Shown: positions 19,700 to 22,345 of the stretch, one piece after another
How positions within the stretch are numbered: position 1 is the first letter of the stretch
How the letters are laid out: each line of letters opens with the position of its first letter
IMG/VR virus record: IMGVR_UViG_3300046462_000140
Location: 1 to 22,345 of that record
Direction: 5' to 3' (one strand)
Length of the DNA: 22,345 nucleotides
Source of the DNA: a virus
The notes under the pieces: generated by a model
What the model was told of the DNA's origin: nothing
Database searches by the model: none
Seen by the model: the letters and a program-made list of their open reading frames with translations, nothing else
Position numbers and translations under genes: made by a program

Positions 19700-21580
19700 A
19701 CGCCACGCGCCGTTCTGTCGAAAGGCCATGCAGCCTGTGCCGCCGCCTGTGAGCGGAGAGCTTCCGGGTGTTCCATCAGTGACGAAAACCTGAGAGCCGT
19801 TGGTAGGAGCCGAAGGCATGGCGGCGAAAGTGTTGCCAGTAACGTCACGAAGCTGCACGTTTGCCGGAGAATTCAGAGTGTACGGGTTAGTCGTACCTGT
19901 GATGATGTTGTCGAACACCTGGATTGGAGCAATAAGGCCCGCGTTAGTAGTCGCGCCTCCAACTCTAATTCCAAACGGATTGTTCGCCCCGGTCTCCCTC
20001 ACGATGTTCCCTGAGACGAGACACTTCGTGGCCGCCTGTACCCATATCAGCACGGACCCTGAGGCAGACGCGCAGCGGAGCCTGTTGTTCTGGATGAGCA
20101 GCTCAGACAGCCACGCCGTAGTTGTCAGGTTCTCAGTAACCAGAATAACGCTCGTCGCAGTGGATGCGCTTGATTGTATTTGGTTGCTGTGGATCGAGAC
20201 CATGCCCGCAGCACTTCCGTCACCACTAGATACCTGCACAGCAGTCGTGCTGAAGTTCTCGAACATGTTGTCGTGGATCGCGATGGACCCAGCTGCGTTG
20301 TTGGAGATGTTTAGAGAGACACTCTTTACGGAACCAAAGCTGGCGTTGTTGTAGATATTGAGGTAACCGACTTCACTGTAGATTGCGGCTAGCGACGAGC
20401 TTAGGGTCGTGTAGAAGTAATTGTCATGCACCGATCCGCCAGCGGCCTCGTTGCCTGAAGTGGTGTATAGATACACGCCAACGTTAACGTAGTTGAAGAA
20501 CGAACATTTGCGCACCTCGGTCCACGCTGGACGCAGACTGACCAGAGCGTTGTAGAGGTTATTGAACAGAACGTTCTCGATAATGCTGTTCGTCGTGTTG
20601 GCCGGTGTCGGGCTCGTGCCCGTCATTGAGATGCCAGAACCGCCCGTATTCGTCGCACTCGATGTGATCTGAAAATCACGGAAGGTGGACGGGAAGTACG
20701 AGCTGACTACAAACGTGTCTTTATTCGCCACGGACTGGATGATCCGCGAGACATTAGCCGCGGCGGCCAAACCGGGACCTCCGCCACTCCCGGCACCGTA
20801 TATGTTGACAGGCGTGGTGCTGGTGATCGAGTTGGACACCTTGTAGCTGCCGACTGGGAGAAACACTGGGGCTCCCGCCGCAGCAGTTACTGCGTTCTGG
20901 ATGGCGGTAGTGTCGTCAGCAACACCATCGCCAACTGCACCGTAGCTCTTGACGTTGAATACGCCAGCAAATCCGTTAGCCAGCACGAAGGCTGTCGTGG
21001 CCAACTGTGTGGTGTTAGTGCCCACGGCAGCGGTCGGGGCCGTAGGTGTCCCTGTGAACGCCGGGGAAGCTAGGGGCGCCTTGGTGGCGTCCTGCGAGTC
21101 CACGTAGGTTACAGGGGCGAGTGCGGCGACCTGGGAGTTGACGTAGGACACAGAGGCCCGCGAGGTGTCGCTCGGGTGGACGTGGTCCTCCCTGGCGTAC
21201 TTGGTCGAGATGCCGACTGCAGCAGCGCTGTCCATCAGAGGGGCCACAGTGGCCGGTGCCGAGCCTACGGCGTTCGTCTGGACCCAAGCCGTGGTGGCGA
21301 TGCGGGTGCTGTTGTCGCCATTGGACGGCGTGGGTGCCGCGGGGATCCCGGTGAACGTCGGGCTGTCGATGTTGGCCTTGCCGGCAGATGAAGTGGCAGC
21401 GCTGGCAGCAGCGAGAGCCGCAGCAGCGGCCGAGGCTGCAGCGGCAAGGGCACTATCAGCGGCCTGTGCCGCGCTTGACGCAGCAGCGGCGGGATCCGCG
21501 TAGAAGGCGGCGGGGGCCGAGGGGGCCACAACGGCCCCGGTGTTAGTGGGGCCGTCAGTGAAGAACGAGGAGTCTACCAT
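19691..21580 (-). CDS. Tail spike with pectate-lyase-type beta-helix
   Basis: The 629-aa protein is modular. The N-terminus is MVDSSFFTDGPTNTG, then an Ala-rich coiled stalk (residues about 30-66). Two tail-fibre repeats follow: 73-101 (SPTFTGIPAAPTPSNGDNST and on to ATTAWVQT) and 172-201 (SPAFTGTPTAPTAAVGTNTT and on to ATTAFVLA). Between them lies a metal-binding-like HVHPSDTSR (HVH at 133-135). From residue 208 (FNVKSYGAVGDGVADDTTAI) a pectate-lyase-3-like right-handed beta-helix runs to about 590. A short C-terminal domain ends FRQNGAWRGI. Such spikes bind and often cleave host polysaccharide. No T7 gp17-type N-terminal domain is seen, so attachment to the tail must differ from T7. The ATG overlaps the upstream stop by 7 bases. 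Confidence 0.88.
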   Translation of the reverse strand: MVDSSFFTDGPTNTGAVVAPSAPAAFYADPAAAASSAAQAADSALAAAASAAAAALAAASAATSSAGKANIDSPTFTGIPAAPTPSNGDNSTRIATTAWVQTNAVGSAPATVAPLMDSAAAVGISTKYAREDHVHPSDTSRASVSYVNSQVAALAPVTYVDSQDATKAPLASPAFTGTPTAPTAAVGTNTTQLATTAFVLANGFAGVFNVKSYGAVGDGVADDTTAIQNAVTAAAGAPVFLPVGSYKVSNSITSTTPVNIYGAGSGGGPGLAAAANVSRIIQSVANKDTFVVSSYFPSTFRDFQITSSATNTGGSGISMTGTSPTPANTTNSIIENVLFNNLYNALVSLRPAWTEVRKCSFFNYVNVGVYLYTTSGNEAAGGSVHDNYFYTTLSSSLAAIYSEVGYLNIYNNASFGSVKSVSLNISNNAAGSIAIHDNMFENFSTTAVQVSSGDGSAAGMVSIHSNQIQSSASTATSVILVTENLTTTAWLSELLIQNNRLRCASASGSVLIWVQAATKCLVSGNIVRETGANNPFGIRVGGATTNAGLIAPIQVFDNIITGTTNPYTLNSPANVQLRDVTGNTFAAMPSAPTNGSQVFVTDGTPGSSPLTGGGTGCMAFRQNGAWRGI

Positions 21581-22221
21581 GAGCCATCCGTGTCGAGTTG
21601 TAGGGCCGGAGCGACGACGGCATCAGCCGCCAGCTCGTCGGCATCAGCCATGCGCTGCAGGCTCTGTGTGATTTGGGCGTAGGTGCCCTCGGCCTCCGTG
21701 CGGTTCTCGACGTCCTTGAGGTAGCTGTAGGCCGCGGCGAGCGCACCGTAGAGCACGGCGTCCCACGCGACCTTGAGGGCCGTGTTGGTGTCCGTGTCGG
21801 CGTTCAGCGCGGCGAACTCGGCGTAGTAATAGATGAGGACCTGAGAGCCCGCGGCCGGCGAGGGCCCGAGGATCCAACTGCCTCCCTGGCGCACGTAGAC
21901 CCGCGGTGTTGCTCCGGGCATCTGCGAGGCCGTGATGACCTGCGTGAGGGCGGTCTTGCGCAACTCGTATTCGAGGATGCCGTCCGCGTCGGTGTCGACC
22001 ATGATGGCGATCAACTCAAGCATATCCGAGGGGATCGCGAGCTTCGTGTAGCCATCGGGAATGGTGTACAGCACCTGCTTCTCTTGGAAAGGCAGTCTGA
22101 GTTCGCGCTGCAAGCGCATGATGCTTTGATTGATGAAGAGGGCCACCATCGCGTCGTTCTTGTTCACGACGTTATTGTTGACCATAGCCTTGAACTGGGC
22201 CTTTAATTCGCCGAGTGTCAC
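21574..22221 (-). CDS. Adaptor / head-tail connector-like structural protein (215 aa)
   Basis: A GTG start at 22221 follows AAAGG with an 8-base spacer. The protein has an N-terminal helical region (TLGELKAQFKAMVNNNVVNK, ALFINQSIMRLQRELRLPFQ), a beta core (VLYTIPDGYTKLAIPSDMLE, RVYVRQGGSWILGPSPAAGS, VLIYYYAEFA) and C-terminal helices rich in Ala and Tyr. This is the layout of the adaptor (SU10-like) family that joins portal and tail in many podoviruses. It does not look like T7 gp11. The assignment is by overall pattern, with no decisive motif. Confidence 0.65.
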   Translation of the reverse strand: MTLGELKAQFKAMVNNNVVNKNDAMVALFINQSIMRLQRELRLPFQEKQVLYTIPDGYTKLAIPSDMLELIAIMVDTDADGILEYELRKTALTQVITASQMPGATPRVYVRQGGSWILGPSPAAGSQVLIYYYAEFAALNADTDTNTALKVAWDAVLYGALAAAYSYLKDVENRTEAEGTYAQITQSLQRMADADELAADAVVAPALQLDTDGSW

Positions 22222-22236
22222 GTTGGTGGCCTTTCG

Positions 22237-22345
22237 TTAGATTTTCTTGTTGGTCAGGATGAAGTCGTCCAGGGCGTAGCGCTGGAGCATCTTCAGCGTC
22301 TCGCGCACGGGCGCGGTCATGACGTCGAAGCCGTAGAGGCGATAC
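22237..22345 (-). CDS. C-terminal end of an unidentified, probably structural, protein (partial)
   Basis: A minus-strand frame enters from the right edge and ends with TAA at 22237-22239. The last 35 residues read RLYGFDVMTAPVRETLKMLQ and then RYALDDFILTNKKI. There is no in-frame stop before the edge. It lies just upstream of the adaptor-like gene, where a head protein would be expected, but the fragment is too short to identify. Confidence 0.55.
   Translation of the reverse strand, partial: YRLYGFDVMTAPVRETLKMLQRYALDDFILTNKKI

Overview
This window is part of a double-stranded DNA phage genome. It is GC-rich and almost fully coding, and no bacterial housekeeping gene, tRNA, rRNA, CRISPR array or insertion sequence is visible. 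The plus-strand half carries a recognisable T7-type module: single-subunit RNA polymerase (5' end cut off by the window), gp2.5-type ssDNA-binding protein, endonuclease I, gp4-type primase-helicase, family A DNA polymerase and gp6-type 5'-3' exonuclease, in T7 order. The host cannot be named from the sequence. The lysis genes (GH108 muramidase, 3-TM holin-like protein) and the absence of Gram-positive features suggest a Gram-negative, probably proteobacterial, host.

Layout. Positions 1-1743 hold the RNA polymerase. Positions 1721-4092 hold a dense run of very small genes (24-81 aa), several of them membrane or exported peptides. Positions 4103-10764 hold replication and recombination genes interleaved with small unknowns. 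Positions 10761-15175 hold mostly unknown genes plus a dATP/dGTP diphosphohydrolase N-terminal-domain protein and a stand-alone HslV-like Ntn hydrolase. A strong symmetric hairpin at 15178-15223 separates this plus-strand block from a convergent minus-strand block (22345 down to 15240). In order of transcription, the minus block is: the C-terminus of an unidentified protein, an adaptor-like protein, a beta-helix tail spike, a muramidase with a C-terminal membrane segment, three small membrane proteins (holin candidates), a small beta-rich protein, a second spike with an SGNH esterase domain, and an Ala-rich coiled-coil protein.

How it fits together. The T7-type polymerase presumably transcribes phage genes late in infection. 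The replication block degrades host DNA (endonuclease I, exonuclease) and copies the phage genome. The minus block encodes adsorption and lysis functions. The opposed strand arrangement differs from T7, where all genes run one way, and the visible tail and lysis genes are not T7-like, so the genome looks mosaic.

Most plus-strand genes overlap the previous gene by 1-8 bases at stop-start junctions, so translational coupling is probably general. The main points for a second look are: the unusual start region of the DNA polymerase and its short thioredoxin-binding loop; the orphan HslV-like protease; the two-enzyme spike set; the lysis cassette; the tandem paralogues at 11899-12491; and a small plus-strand membrane ORF (15665-15799) lying inside the minus-strand block.
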